A stretch of 64,000 nt of DNA, from positions 50,066 to 114,065 of the forward strand of contig CAKVAF010000003.1 in assembly GCA_934718785.1 (NCBI GenBank), read 5' to 3'. Positions 1 through 8,890 of the stretch are shown in pieces. Numbering within the stretch: the first letter of the stretch is position 1; the number at the start of each line of letters is the position of its first letter. The translations under genes and the position numbers were made by a program. Under the pieces are notes generated by a model, which was given only the letters and a program-made list of their open reading frames with translations, made no database searches and was not told the origin of the DNA. This DNA comes from an uncultured Campylobacter sp. (GTDB taxonomy: Bacteria > Campylobacterota > Campylobacteria > Campylobacterales > Campylobacteraceae).

Positions 1-1800
1 ATCTTCATTTATTTTTGAAAATTCTCTCAGCCACTCATTAAGCGTTTTTTGATTTTTAGAATTTGCATAAAAATTTTTCTCGCCTAAAAATTTATTTTTT
101 TCATCATATACATCAAGGCTGATTTTTGTGATATTTTCTTTCTTGCTTAAATCCCATATCATAAAGCCTATAGGAAAAGCACCGCTGACATTATCAAAAG
201 AACTAGCTGGCACGACAAAGCCCTTTTTAAACTCAGCTTTAAAAACTTGCCTAAATTTCAAAAAATTACTCCCTTGAATGAGTTTAAGCGTTGAAAACTG
301 CGCAAGGGAGCAATTAGGGATTTTTTTATAAATTTTTATAAAAAACTGGGCAAAAATTTCATTACTTGCCTTGCCTAAAATATCTTTGTAGTTTTCATAA
401 GTTTCATTTTTAGTGGCTACGCCGTCTTTATGCTCTAAGTCTTTTGAAAGCATTTTTCTTTTATTGCCTGCTTCTGCATAAGGCGGATTGATTAAGATGA
501 TGAGCTTTTCGCGCTTTTTCTCATCTTTTAAAATTTCTTGCAAATTCTCAGGTAACTTTGATTTATAAATGAACTTGCCCTTTTTATCTTTTTTATCAAA
601 AAACTCATCGTTTAAAAAGTCAAATTGAAAAATTTGATTTTCAAAAAGCTTGAAATTTCGCCCATCTTTACTTCTTGCTTTCATCGCAGCGACATCGGCT
701 TCATCAAGGGTGGAGGCAAAAAGATTTTTGCTGTTTTTAAATCCGTCAAGCAAATTGCCCACACCAGCCGCACAGTCCCATATATAATAATCTTGCTCGA
801 AATTTTCTCCAAAAACTTGAGCCAAATAAGAATGAGCCTTTTTAACCCAAATTTCAGGGGTGAAAAAGTCTCCTTTACGCCCCCTTAAATCCGTATCCAA
901 AAGCTGGTCTCTTCGCTCTATGATTTCTTTAAGAATTTTATCCTTATACTTAGGCGGTCTTTCATAATCTTTCCAAAAATTATCGTGTGCGACTTTATCA
1001 AATACATAATTGATAATGCCGCCTTTTTCGCCCTTTGTCTCGTAATGGTCTTTATTTAAAGTATATATCAAGCCTAAATTTTCTAAACTTATATCATTTT
1101 CAGAAAACAAATCCGCAAGGAAAAAATCAACCGCATTAAGCTCTTTTAAAATCCCATTTTCATCTTTATAACTCAAGCCTTTTATAAAGGGCTTAACTTC
1201 TCTTAGCCACTCTTGATAGACCTTGACAAAATTATTTTCAGAAACTCCTATTTTACCAGCATTTGCATAGCCTACGATGAAGCCTTTTTTTAAAAAATTC
1301 ATCAATTTTTTGTTTTTCTTGCCCTTTTCATCAAAAAAAGGATAAATTTTCGAAGCCTTTACATTTTTTTCTTAAAAGGCGTAAAGTTGCTTGAATTCTT
1401 TTGTGTTGTGATTACTAGGCGTTACATTCCAGTTAAAATCACTTTGTGAAAAAATGAAACGAATTTGCTCAAAGGGTAAAAAGGCGATTTTTTGCGCATC
1501 AAACGCACCCAAATACTCAGGCGGAAGCTCTTTTTCATAAGTTCTATCCTTGCCTATGGTTAAAATGAGCTGAATGAAGCTCTCATAAATATCTTTTTTG
1601 TTGCCCGCCTTTGCTTCAGCCCATAAAAGCGTGTTGCTATTAGACTTTTTATTGAAATTTTTTTCATCATTAAAAAGATTTTTTTCTTGTTTGACGCAAA
1701 AATCAATATTGCCGATAATTTTAGTCGTGTCAAAATCTTGAAAAAAATCTTTAGCAACCTTGTTTTTAAGCTCTTCTTCTTTCATCTTTAAAGCATACAT
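1..1800 (-). pseudogene. Type IIG restriction-modification enzyme, in-frame stop, 3' end beyond window
   Basis: The reading frame opens with ATG at 1800 (AAGGG upstream) and runs 142 codons to a TAA at 1374-1372. The same frame then continues open for 457 codons to the window edge, so this is a nonsense change rather than a frameshift. The first part carries an Asp (near residue 34) and an E-A-K triad (near 63-65), fitting a PD-(D/E)XK nuclease. The second part has DCAAGVGNLL (about 745-775), an AdoMet-binding motif I, and LINPPYAEAGN (about 470-500), the NPPY motif of N6-adenine methylases. Together these suggest a single-chain type IIG enzyme, in C. jejuni resembling Cj0690c (memory). An in-frame ATG at 1302 could restart translation and give methylase without nuclease. 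Whether the gene is dead or only uncoupled cannot be told from the sequence. Confidence 0.85.
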
Positions 1801-2015
1801 TTTAGCCCTTGTTTAAAATTTTTCTTATAAAGTTTTAAAATTAAAGCTTTAAACTCATTTAATTTTTACTCTAAATTAAATTTTTAAATTATATCGCATT
1901 TTTAAATTTAAATGAATAAATATTTATTTCGTTTTAAATTTTAATTTCAAAGCCTTGAAATAGCTTTTATTTGCTTAAATCATCTCAAATTCAAAGCCTA
2001 AATTTAAACTCAATT

Positions 2016-2684
2016 TCAAAGCTCGTTTTGATAAGCGATTTTATCCACAGCGCCAGCTTCTTTAAAACCCTTTAAGCGCAGCAAGCAGCTATCACACTCC
2101 CCGCATGCCTTATCTTCGCGCTCGTAGCAACTCCAAGTAAGCTCTAAAGGCACATTTTCTTTTAAGGCTAAAGCCACGATTTGCCCTTTGTTTTTATCGA
2201 TGAGTGGCGTTTTGATTTGTGATTTAAACGCACGTCCTGCGTTGATGAAGCTTTGCGCTTGTGCTATAAACTCGCGCGTGCAGTCTGGATAGCCACTGCC
2301 ATCTTCAGCCACAACGCCTATATATATAGCTTCACAGCGCTCTTTCTCAGCGATACTTGCTGCGATACTTAAAAAAACGCCGTTTCGAAAAGGCACATAA
2401 GTGATGGGCACGCCCTTTTCATCAAGGGCGTTTTTAGGCACAGCTAGGCTCTCATCCACCAAAGCATTTGCGCCCATTTGCTTGAAAAAATCAAGCTTTA
2501 AAACATAGCTTTGCTTGATATTTAAATCCTTGCAAATGGCTTCAAAGCATGCTCTTTCCTTTTCTTGCGTGCGCTGATGATAGTCAAAATGAAGCCCCAC
2601 AAGCTCAAAGCCTTCTTTTCTTGCCAAATACGCACAAAGCGTGCTGTCCATTCCACCGCTGATGATACATAAAGCTTTTTTCAT
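2016..2684 (-). CDS. queC: 7-cyano-7-deazaguanine synthase QueC
   Basis: QueC converts 7-carboxy-7-deazaguanine to preQ0 with ammonia and ATP in cytosolic queuosine biosynthesis. The start at 2684 ([14 protein letters not shown]) is chosen because AGGAT lies just upstream; the longer frame to 2711 has no ribosome site. The PP-loop SGGMDS is at residues 9-14. A Cys-rich C-terminal zinc site ([16 protein letters not shown]) is intact. The 222-residue length is normal for the family. It is divergent from ybeY, and the two start codons are 50 bases apart. Confidence 0.96.
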   Translation of the reverse strand: MKKALCIISGGMDSTLCAYLARKEGFELVGLHFDYHQRTQEKERACFEAICKDLNIKQSYVLKLDFFKQMGANALVDESLAVPKNALDEKGVPITYVPFRNGVFLSIAASIAEKERCEAIYIGVVAEDGSGYPDCTREFIAQAQSFINAGRAFKSQIKTPLIDKNKGQIVALALKENVPLELTWSCYEREDKACGECDSCLLRLKGFKEAGAVDKIAYQNEL

Positions 2685-2702
2685 TTTTATCCTAAATTTT
2701 GG

Positions 2703-2708
2703 TATAAT
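2703..2708 (+). promoter_or_regulatory. sigma-70 -10 box upstream of ybeY
   Basis: A perfect TATAAT lies 27 bases before the ybeY start, in the short gap shared with divergent queC. No clear -35 hexamer is visible, which is usual for Campylobacter promoters. Confidence 0.6.
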
Positions 2709-2734
2709 CACGCTATTTTAACAAAGGCTTTTAA

Positions 2735-3148
2735 ATGATACTTTGCGATGAGAATGTAAATTATCAATTTTTAGAAAAAATCGCTTCAAAGCTAAGCGAC
2801 AAAGACATTGAGCTTATTTTTACCGATGATTACAAGATGAAAGAAATCAATCAAGCGCAAAGAAATATCAACAAAAGCACCGATGTGCTGTCTTTTCCTT
2901 TACAAGAAATTCAAGGCTTAAATTTACTTGGTAGCGTTGTCATTAATTTAGACTTAGCCCAAAAAAAAGCCAAAGAATTAGGACACAGCCTAGAAGATGA
3001 AATTTCGCTTTTATTTATCCATGGCGCGCTTCATTTAATGGGCTTTGATCATGAAACAGATAATGGGCAAATGCGCACTAAAGAAAGCGAACTCATCAAG
3101 CTTTTTAACTTGCCAAAAAGTTTGATTGTTCGCGCTGGTGAGAGTTAA
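2735..3148 (+). CDS. ybeY: Endoribonuclease YbeY
   Basis: YbeY is a metal-dependent RNase that acts in 16S rRNA 3'-end maturation and ribosome quality control. The signature H-x3-H-x5-H is present as HGALHLMGFDH, with His96, His100 and His106 as zinc ligands. The central STDVLSFP stretch is also typical. At 137 residues the length is normal for epsilonproteobacterial YbeY. It is monocistronic here and followed by a repeat-bearing spacer. Confidence 0.95.
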   Translation: MILCDENVNYQFLEKIASKLSDKDIELIFTDDYKMKEINQAQRNINKSTDVLSFPLQEIQGLNLLGSVVINLDLAQKKAKELGHSLEDEISLLFIHGALHLMGFDHETDNGQMRTKESELIKLFNLPKSLIVRAGES

Positions 3149-3205
3149 TAATCTGTCATTAAATTTTTAATATAAATTTTTTATCGCAAAACACGCTCAA
3201 CTTGC

Positions 3206-3317
3206 TGTCATTGCGAGCGTTTGAAAAACGCGAAGCAATCTATAATTTTAATTTAGAAAAAATTAAATCACCAAGTAAAGTGTAGATTGCTTCGGCGCTT
3301 CGCTTCTCGCAATAACA
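3206..3317. repeat. Palindromic intergenic repeat, copy 1
   Basis: TGTCATTGCGAG at 3206-3217 faces CTCGCAATAACA at 3306-3317. Inside, GAAGCAATCTA and TAGATTGCTTC form a second inverted pair. Related copies lie at 27532-27623 and 34692-34794. The rest of the 3149-3429 spacer holds a short GC-rich repeat and no gene. Confidence 0.8.
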
Positions 3318-3372
3318 AGGGGATACTTCAGTCTAAAGGGCTTTGTAATGACAGGAATTTATATAATAATAA

Positions 3373-3406
3373 AATTTCAAAACCCCTGCCACTGTTTTAG
3401 GATTTA
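3373..3406. repeat. Short GC-rich interspersed repeat
   Basis: A divergent copy of a roughly 30-bp unit, core AAAACCCCTGCCACTGTTTT, bounded by AAAAC and GTTTT. Better copies lie at 27624, 34649 (inverted), 34813, 38091 and 59438 (inverted), all between genes. Confidence 0.6.
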
Positions 3407-3429
3407 TATTAAAAATTAAAATTTTAAAT

Positions 3430-3927
3430 TTATTTACAATTTAAAGTGTGATAAAAATCCACATTGCTAAAATTTGGCGGGAAAGGAATTTGCACTGAAA
3501 AGTCTTTATAGGTGTTGCCGCTTAAATGATCGATGATAAGGATATTATAATGGACGGAATTTGAGCCTTTTTTAACTTCTATGTTTGGATTAAAGGCACT
3601 TTCGCCGCCACCGACTTTGTTTAAAATACTAAGATCTAAATAGCATTTGCTGATGTCAAATTGCGTTAAGTTTGTAACGCGCCCGCTGATGATGATACTT
3701 TCATTGCGTAAATTGCGCTTGAAAATTACATTTGAAAGGCTTGCTTGCTTGGTGTATTGCTCCACGCTCATAAAAAGCGAGTAAAGGATAATCACGCTTA
3801 CAAGGATATTGATACCATAAAAGCTCAGTGCCACATGAAAATTCTTAGCCTTTAAAAAGATCAAAACACAGCCTGCAATAAAGCCTAATAAACACGCAAA
3901 AATGATAATATAATGAAAAATAGTCAT
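3430..3927 (-). CDS. Membrane protein, DUF2393-like
   Basis: The 165-residue protein has two N-terminal membrane segments (about residues 5-26 and 32-53) and a hydrophilic C-terminal domain, probably outside the cytoplasm, with SGRVTNLTQFDISKCYLDL as its most ordered part. It resembles the DUF2393 proteins Cj0266c/Cj0267c of C. jejuni (memory). Its start codon follows the stop of the upstream paralogue directly, so the two are translated as a pair. The two have the same topology and a similar domain, suggesting an old tandem duplication. Function is unknown. Confidence 0.8.
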   Translation of the reverse strand: MTIFHYIIIFACLLGFIAGCVLIFLKAKNFHVALSFYGINILVSVIILYSLFMSVEQYTKQASLSNVIFKRNLRNESIIISGRVTNLTQFDISKCYLDLSILNKVGGGESAFNPNIEVKKGSNSVHYNILIIDHLSGNTYKDFSVQIPFPPNFSNVDFYHTLNCK

Positions 3928-4470
3928 TTAAAAGCACCGACTTTGCATTTGTATGCTTAAGTTTAAATCTTCGTTAATATTGTCAAAATTAATACGCTCA
4001 CTTTGCGAATTTCCCTTTAAAAGTGCGTTATTAAGTTCTTTGCTTTTTTTTCTATAAGGGATATACTCGGCCTTGTAGCGCGCTAAAAAGCTAGAATTAC
4101 TATCGACATTTTCATAGAGTCTAGCTTGAACCCTGCAATAGCTAAAATCGTATTTTGAAGTATTTGTAATCGTAAAATCAATGGCTAAATTGCTACCGCC
4201 ATAGATCTTTTGCTGCGTGATTTCAACGCTTCTTTGGCGCACCCTTTCATCGATAAATTGATAGCCAAAAAAACCTAAGGCTACACAAAGTGAAAAATCA
4301 AACACAATAAAAAAGCTGGCTAAAAACGCCCTGTGCCTTAAAAAAACAGCGCCCAGCAAAAGCGTAATGAATATAAAAAGCACAAGGATAATAAAGAGAA
4401 AATCCATGGTGTAAAGGTGCTTGAGATAAAATAATAGATTTTCTCTAATGCCTTGTGCGAATTCTTGCAT
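3928..4470 (-). CDS. Membrane protein, DUF2393-like
   Basis: The 180-residue protein has two membrane segments (about 20-42 and 50-72) followed by a soluble domain with the motif TNTSKYDFSYCRVQARL. That motif matches the equivalent region of the downstream protein (xVTNxTxFDxxxCYL), so the two are paralogues. The gene lies 23 bases after the SPFH gene and is probably in one operon with it and ilvE. This association suggests a role near an SPFH membrane microdomain, but that is inference only. Confidence 0.8.
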   Translation of the reverse strand: MQEFAQGIRENLLFYLKHLYTMDFLFIILVLFIFITLLLGAVFLRHRAFLASFFIVFDFSLCVALGFFGYQFIDERVRQRSVEITQQKIYGGSNLAIDFTITNTSKYDFSYCRVQARLYENVDSNSSFLARYKAEYIPYRKKSKELNNALLKGNSQSERINFDNINEDLNLSIQMQSRCF

Positions 4471-4493
4471 TCACAATCCTAAATGATTAAAAA

Positions 4494-5564
4494 TCAGCGA
4501 TTATTGATCGCGCTTTGCTGCTTAGCATCCTTTGTATCAACCCAAATATTTGGCACAGCCCCACCCGGAGTTAGGAAAATCTTAGCGTCTTTGTTATTTT
4601 GCAAGGCTTCGTTGAATTTGCCTTGAACTTCGATTTGTTTTAAATTAAGCAAAGGATTGTTTAAAGAATTTGCAATTTCTTTATTTGCGTAAGCTTGCGC
4701 GTCTGCTTCAATTTTAGTCGCATCTGCACGACCTTTTGAGCTGATAATCGTCGCATTAGCTTCGCCCTCTGCTAAAGTGGCTTTTTTAATGGCTTCTTGC
4801 GCGGCGCGCTCAGCTTCTTGCTTGGCAATTTGCACAAGCTCGATTTGCTGTTTAACCCCTGCTGGAAGCACGATTTCTCGAAGTTGCACGGCATTGAGCG
4901 TTACAGGCTTGTTTGGTAAATTAGCGATGATTCTATCTATATCTTCATTGATTTGTGAAGCAATAGCGTTACGATTTGCCGGCAATTCTTCGGCTGTATA
5001 TTTACCCACCACGCTTCGCACCACATCGCGCACCGTTGGATCGATGATTTTATCTTCCCAGTTTGTACTCCAAACAGCGATAGTTTGAGGCACGACAGCT
5101 TCGTTTAGGCTGTATTGCACGGTTACATCAATAGACACACTTAGCCCACGGCTATCAAGCACTGAAATGGAGCTTTTGTTGATCACACCTGAGCCTCGTT
5201 GTAAGCTGCTTTCATTCACGCCCTCAACTGAAGCATAGGTCATTTGACGCACTTTAGTATCCACAACGATGATTTTTTGAAAAATCGGCACAAAGAAGTG
5301 AAGTCCCGGTGGCAAGGCATTTGGGCTGTATTCACCCGTGGTTACCTTAATGCCCATTTCGCCTGAATTTACTATTGCAAAAGGGCGCGCAAGCACGAAA
5401 AGCAATATTAAAATGATAACGATATAAATGGCAGGCGTGAATTTACCAAAGCCTTTTAAGAAGTTAAAATCAGGGGCTTTGAAATTCCCAAAGGGCTGAG
5501 AGTTTTTACCTGAATTAGAATTGCCATTTTTTTTATTAAAATAATCGTTTAAATCTGCTGGCAT
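4494..5564 (-). CDS. SPFH/Band 7 (prohibitin-like) membrane protein
   Basis: SPFH proteins form large ring or cage assemblies on membranes and often work with proteases. This 356-residue protein has a Gly/Asn-rich N-terminus, one membrane segment (about 42-64), an SPFH domain beginning ARPFAIVNSGEMGIKV, and an Ala/Glu-rich helical region (EAERAAQEAIKKATLAEGEA) that ends in a Pro-Gly-rich tail. It fits the HflK/prohibitin group and C. jejuni Cj0268c (memory). Its ATG lies one base after the ilvE stop, with AAGGAT inside the end of ilvE. A partner protease is not encoded nearby. Confidence 0.88.
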   Translation of the reverse strand: MPADLNDYFNKKNGNSNSGKNSQPFGNFKAPDFNFLKGFGKFTPAIYIVIILILLFVLARPFAIVNSGEMGIKVTTGEYSPNALPPGLHFFVPIFQKIIVVDTKVRQMTYASVEGVNESSLQRGSGVINKSSISVLDSRGLSVSIDVTVQYSLNEAVVPQTIAVWSTNWEDKIIDPTVRDVVRSVVGKYTAEELPANRNAIASQINEDIDRIIANLPNKPVTLNAVQLREIVLPAGVKQQIELVQIAKQEAERAAQEAIKKATLAEGEANATIISSKGRADATKIEADAQAYANKEIANSLNNPLLNLKQIEVQGKFNEALQNNKDAKIFLTPGGAVPNIWVDTKDAKQQSAINNR

Positions 5565-5565
5565 T

Positions 5566-6489
5566 TTAATCCTTTATGTAAGTTAAAAAGTCGGCAAATT
5601 TTTCATTTTTGCCATACACCACGTCAAAATAAGCCACTTGAAGCACCTTTGTGATTTCGCCACGTGCGCCGCTTCCTATAGGGCGCGCATCGATTGTATT
5701 GATAGGCGTGATTTCAGCAGCTGTGCCTGTGAAAAAGGCTTCATCGGCTGTGTAAGCTTCATCGCGTGAAATTCTTTGTCTTAAAACCTCGTATCCTAGG
5801 CTTTTTGCAATTTTGATCACGCTATCTTGAGTGATACTTTTGAGTGAAAAATCATTTGGCGGAGTGATTAAAACGCCGTTTTTAACGATGAAAAAGCACT
5901 CGCCTGTACCCTCAGCGATGAAGCCTTCTTCATCCATCATTAAGGCTTCTTCATAGCCTGCTTCTATAGCTTCAGCCTTTGCAAGCTGTGAGTTTAAGTA
6001 ATTTGCGCTTGCCTTGGCTTTATTCATTGATGATTTGACTGAGTTTCTAATAAGAGATGAAATTTTAACGCGAATGCCCTTTTCAAGCCCTTCATCACCC
6101 AAATAAGCGCCGATTTCCCACGCGGCTATGGCAACTCTTACAGGCGAGTTTAAATGATAAACGCCCATTTCACCATCGCCTAAGAAGATCAAAGGGCGAA
6201 TGTAAGTGTTATTTTTAAATTCATTTGCCTTTAAAAGCTCGATTTGCGCCTTTTCAAGCTCGCCTTGAGAAAAAGGGCATTTAAGCTGCGTGATTTTAGC
6301 AGATTCTAAAAGCCTTTTTGTGTGATCTTGTAGTCTAAAAATCGCAAGTCCCTTGTCTGTTTTATAGGCTCTAGTGCCTTCAAATACAGCATTTCCATAA
6401 TGCAAAGAATGAGACAAAACATGCGTTGTCGCATCTTTGAAATCAATGATTTTTCCATCATACCAAATTTTTTTAGCATTCACTTTCAT
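5566..6489 (-). CDS. ilvE: Branched-chain amino acid aminotransferase
   Basis: IlvE performs the last step of valine, leucine and isoleucine synthesis, transferring the amino group from glutamate with PLP. The fold class IV signature is complete: substrate region GNAVFEGTRAY (32-42), PLP lysine in NKAKASANYL (Lys159) and EGTGECFFIV further on. The 307-residue length is typical. It is first in a run with the SPFH and DUF2393-like genes and has its own promoter. Confidence 0.95.
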   Translation of the reverse strand: MKVNAKKIWYDGKIIDFKDATTHVLSHSLHYGNAVFEGTRAYKTDKGLAIFRLQDHTKRLLESAKITQLKCPFSQGELEKAQIELLKANEFKNNTYIRPLIFLGDGEMGVYHLNSPVRVAIAAWEIGAYLGDEGLEKGIRVKISSLIRNSVKSSMNKAKASANYLNSQLAKAEAIEAGYEEALMMDEEGFIAEGTGECFFIVKNGVLITPPNDFSLKSITQDSVIKIAKSLGYEVLRQRISRDEAYTADEAFFTGTAAEITPINTIDARPIGSGARGEITKVLQVAYFDVVYGKNEKFADFLTYIKD

Positions 6490-6521
6490 CTTAAAACTCC
6501 GATTTTGGATTAAAAGGCACT

Positions 6522-6527
6522 ATTATA
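6522..6527 (-). promoter_or_regulatory. -10 box for the ilvE operon
   Basis: On the minus strand the sequence TGATATAATAG contains a perfect TATAAT about 33 bases before the ilvE ATG. The 180-base spacer 6490-6670 otherwise holds only AT-rich sequence. Confidence 0.6.
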
Positions 6528-6670
6528 TCAAATTTATCTTTAATCTTTGTTTGAAAAATCATCTTTTTGAAATATTTTTAATTTTACTCAAATCTTCATC
6601 TTAAATTATTTAAACAATTTAAAATTTAAATTTAAGTTTTTAAATTCAAATCTTAGATTTAAGCCAATTC

Positions 6671-7303
6671 TTACTCTTTACCATCGATTATAGGCACAAA
6701 AAGACATTCATCCAGCTTTTGCTTTGTGATTAAGCCTTCTTTTTTGCTGAATTTATAGATGTATTGCTTGCCATCGCTCTCAAGCATAGGCGCGACTAAA
6801 ATGCCATTTTCGCTAAGCTGGTCAAATAAAGCTTGTGGGATTTCTTTAGCGTAGGCTGAAAATAAAATTCTATCATAAGGAGCGTAGCGCGCCCAGCCTG
6901 CTTGCCCATCATCAAAGCGCACATTGATGTTGTGAATTTCAAGCTCTCTAAAGATCTTTTTAGCGCTATCTGCAAGCTCTTCGATGCGCTCAATCGTAAA
7001 AACGCGCCTGATCACTTTGCTTAAAATCGCCGCTTGATAGCCACTGCCACAGCCAATTTCAAGTACATTATCCGCGTCTTTAAAATCAAGTGCCATCGTC
7101 ATTTTTGCCACGGTTAAAGGCGAGCTGATCCATTGATTGCCAGTCATAGGAAGGGCATTGAGACTGTAAGCGTGGGCTTTTAGAGGCGAAAAGATTTCTC
7201 TAGGCACGCTACAAAAGGCTTTATATAAAGCTTCGTTGATGAAAATTTTTTGAGAAATTTCATCCGCCATTGTTTTGAGCCTTTTTTCTTCGATAAAATT
7301 CAT
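6671..7303 (-). CDS. pcm: Protein-L-isoaspartate O-methyltransferase
   Basis: Pcm methylates isoaspartyl residues in damaged proteins so that they can revert to aspartate. The AdoMet motif VLEIGCGSGYQAA is at 80-92 and the conserved substrate loop MTGNQWISSP at 53-62. The 210-residue length is standard. The start overlaps the pncB stop by 4 bases, so it is translationally coupled to pncB. Confidence 0.92.
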   Translation of the reverse strand: MNFIEEKRLKTMADEISQKIFINEALYKAFCSVPREIFSPLKAHAYSLNALPMTGNQWISSPLTVAKMTMALDFKDADNVLEIGCGSGYQAAILSKVIRRVFTIERIEELADSAKKIFRELEIHNINVRFDDGQAGWARYAPYDRILFSAYAKEIPQALFDQLSENGILVAPMLESDGKQYIYKFSKKEGLITKQKLDECLFVPIIDGKE

Positions 7304-8679
7304 CTTGTCGCCTTTAAAAGCTCGTTTTTAAGCTTTTTTAAATTTAAACTCAGCTTAAGCTCGTAGTGTTTTTTAGGCTTTAAAGCCTTTAAATCCTCAT
7401 CAAAATGCTTTAAATTTTCTTTTAAAAATGCCCTTGAACGCTCTAAACTTGGCACTTCATACACACAAACACCCTTTTTAAAAATAGGCTTTAAAAGCTC
7501 TTTTGCCCTTAAATTAGCCTTTAAACTCGGCTTTTCATTTTCTAGGCAAAGCAAGTCATAAAGTGCTTTTTTGCTTGTTTTATCAAAAATGCGGTAAAGT
7601 TTTTTCGCACTTGGATTTGAAATTTTTTCCACGCTTTCGCTGATTTTAATTTTTGGTGCGATTTGGCGGTTTTCTTCGGTGGCTACAAGCTTATACACAC
7701 AGCCTAAAACGGGGCTACTTTTAGCCGTGATGAGCTTTTCGCCCACGCCAAAAGCATCAATGGGCGCGTTTTTAAGCTTTGTGATTTCAAACTCATCTAA
7801 ACTTCCGCTAGCAATGATTTTACAACTCTTCAAACCCGCTTCATCCAAACACTTGCGAATGATTTTAGAAAGCTTGAGTAAATCCCCACTATCAAGGCGC
7901 ACGCCAAACTCACTCACGCCTAAGGGCTCAAGCACTTCTTTAAAAGCTTTTATGGCATTTGGCAAGCCACTTTTAAGCGTGTTGTAAGTATCAAGCAAAA
8001 GCACCGCACTGCGCGGATAAAGCTCGCAATAAGCCTTAAAAGCGCTGAACTCATCATCAAACATCTGCACCCAAGAATGCGCCATCGTCCCGCTCACTGG
8101 TATACCAAAAAGCTTACCTGCAAGCGTGCAAGCACTACCCGCACAGCCTGCTAAATAAGCCGATCTGGCTCCAAAAACTGCCGCATCGCTTCCTTGAGCG
8201 CGCCTTGAGCCAAACTCAAGCACTTTTCTACCCGCAGCTTGCCTTACTATGCGGCTGGCTTTTGTGGCGATAAGGCTTTGATGATTGAGAGTTAAGAGTA
8301 AAAAAGTTTCTAAAATTTGAGCTTCACATGCTTTTGCGCGCACGCTCAAAATGGGCTCGTTTGCAAAGACGATTTCGCCCTCGCTCACAGCCTTAATATC
8401 TCCGCTAAATTTAAAATCCTTTAAAAAGTCTAAAAACGCCTTGTCAAAGAGCTTTTGCTCTTTTAAAAACGCGATATCGCTTTGATCAAAATGCAAATTT
8501 TTTACAAAATCAATCACGCTTTTAAGCCCAGCAGCCACGACAAAGCCCGCATTATCAGGCACTTGGCGAAAAAAAATTTCAAAATAGCAAATTTTATCCT
8601 TAAAGCCCTTTTTAAGATAGCCCGCACTCATTGTAAGCTCGTAAAAATCACAAAGTAAGGATAGATTTAATTTTTTCAT
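7300..8679 (-). CDS. pncB: Nicotinate phosphoribosyltransferase
   Basis: This enzyme makes nicotinate mononucleotide from nicotinate and PRPP for NAD salvage. The N-terminal signature LLCDFYELTMSAGYLKKG (9-26), the loop SGTMAHSWVQ and the phosphate-binding stretch VRLDSGDL are all visible. At 459 residues it is normal for the group, and its last 60 residues are Lys/Leu-rich. It precedes pcm with a 4-base overlap. It is separated from nrdB by a 211-base spacer rich in inverted repeats. Confidence 0.93.
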   Translation of the reverse strand: MKKLNLSLLCDFYELTMSAGYLKKGFKDKICYFEIFFRQVPDNAGFVVAAGLKSVIDFVKNLHFDQSDIAFLKEQKLFDKAFLDFLKDFKFSGDIKAVSEGEIVFANEPILSVRAKACEAQILETFLLLTLNHQSLIATKASRIVRQAAGRKVLEFGSRRAQGSDAAVFGARSAYLAGCAGSACTLAGKLFGIPVSGTMAHSWVQMFDDEFSAFKAYCELYPRSAVLLLDTYNTLKSGLPNAIKAFKEVLEPLGVSEFGVRLDSGDLLKLSKIIRKCLDEAGLKSCKIIASGSLDEFEITKLKNAPIDAFGVGEKLITAKSSPVLGCVYKLVATEENRQIAPKIKISESVEKISNPSAKKLYRIFDKTSKKALYDLLCLENEKPSLKANLRAKELLKPIFKKGVCVYEVPSLERSRAFLKENLKHFDEDLKALKPKKHYELKLSLNLKKLKNELLKATR

Positions 8680-8729
8680 TCATTTCCTTGTTTAAACGGC
8701 TCGTCTTTTTGGCGCCTTTGTGGGAGTTT

Positions 8730-8780
8730 GAATTTTTAAAACTGCGGCAGGCTACTTGCCTAGCCTTGTTTTAAAAATTC
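8730..8780. repeat. Inverted repeat in pncB-nrdB spacer
   Basis: GAATTTTTAAAAC (8730-8742) is perfectly complementary to GTTTTAAAAATTC (8768-8780). Between them GGCAGGC and GCCTAGCC can pair further, and outside them CTTTG/CAAAG extend the match imperfectly. It lies past the nrdB stop and could end that transcript. Confidence 0.6.
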
Positions 8781-8864
8781 TGCACAACCCCCAAAGTCTC
8801 TCAAAAATACTTCACCTTAGTCGTGCTTCGGTGTCGCGCAAGATTTTGGTGGATTTTCCTATGC

Positions 8865-8883
8865 TCGCTCATTTATCGCCAAA
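8865..8883 (-). repeat. 19-bp repeat just after the nrdB stop
   Basis: TTTGGCGATAAATGAGCGA on the minus strand begins a few bases after the nrdB stop codon. An identical 19-mer follows the acnB stop at 27472-27490 in the same orientation relative to the gene. Confidence 0.8.
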
Positions 8884-8890
8884 GCCTTGA

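Noticed and set aside
625..888. 87-codon plus-strand frame near the left edge
   Set aside because: Antisense to the methylase half of the type IIG gene, which has a coherent NPPY and motif I.
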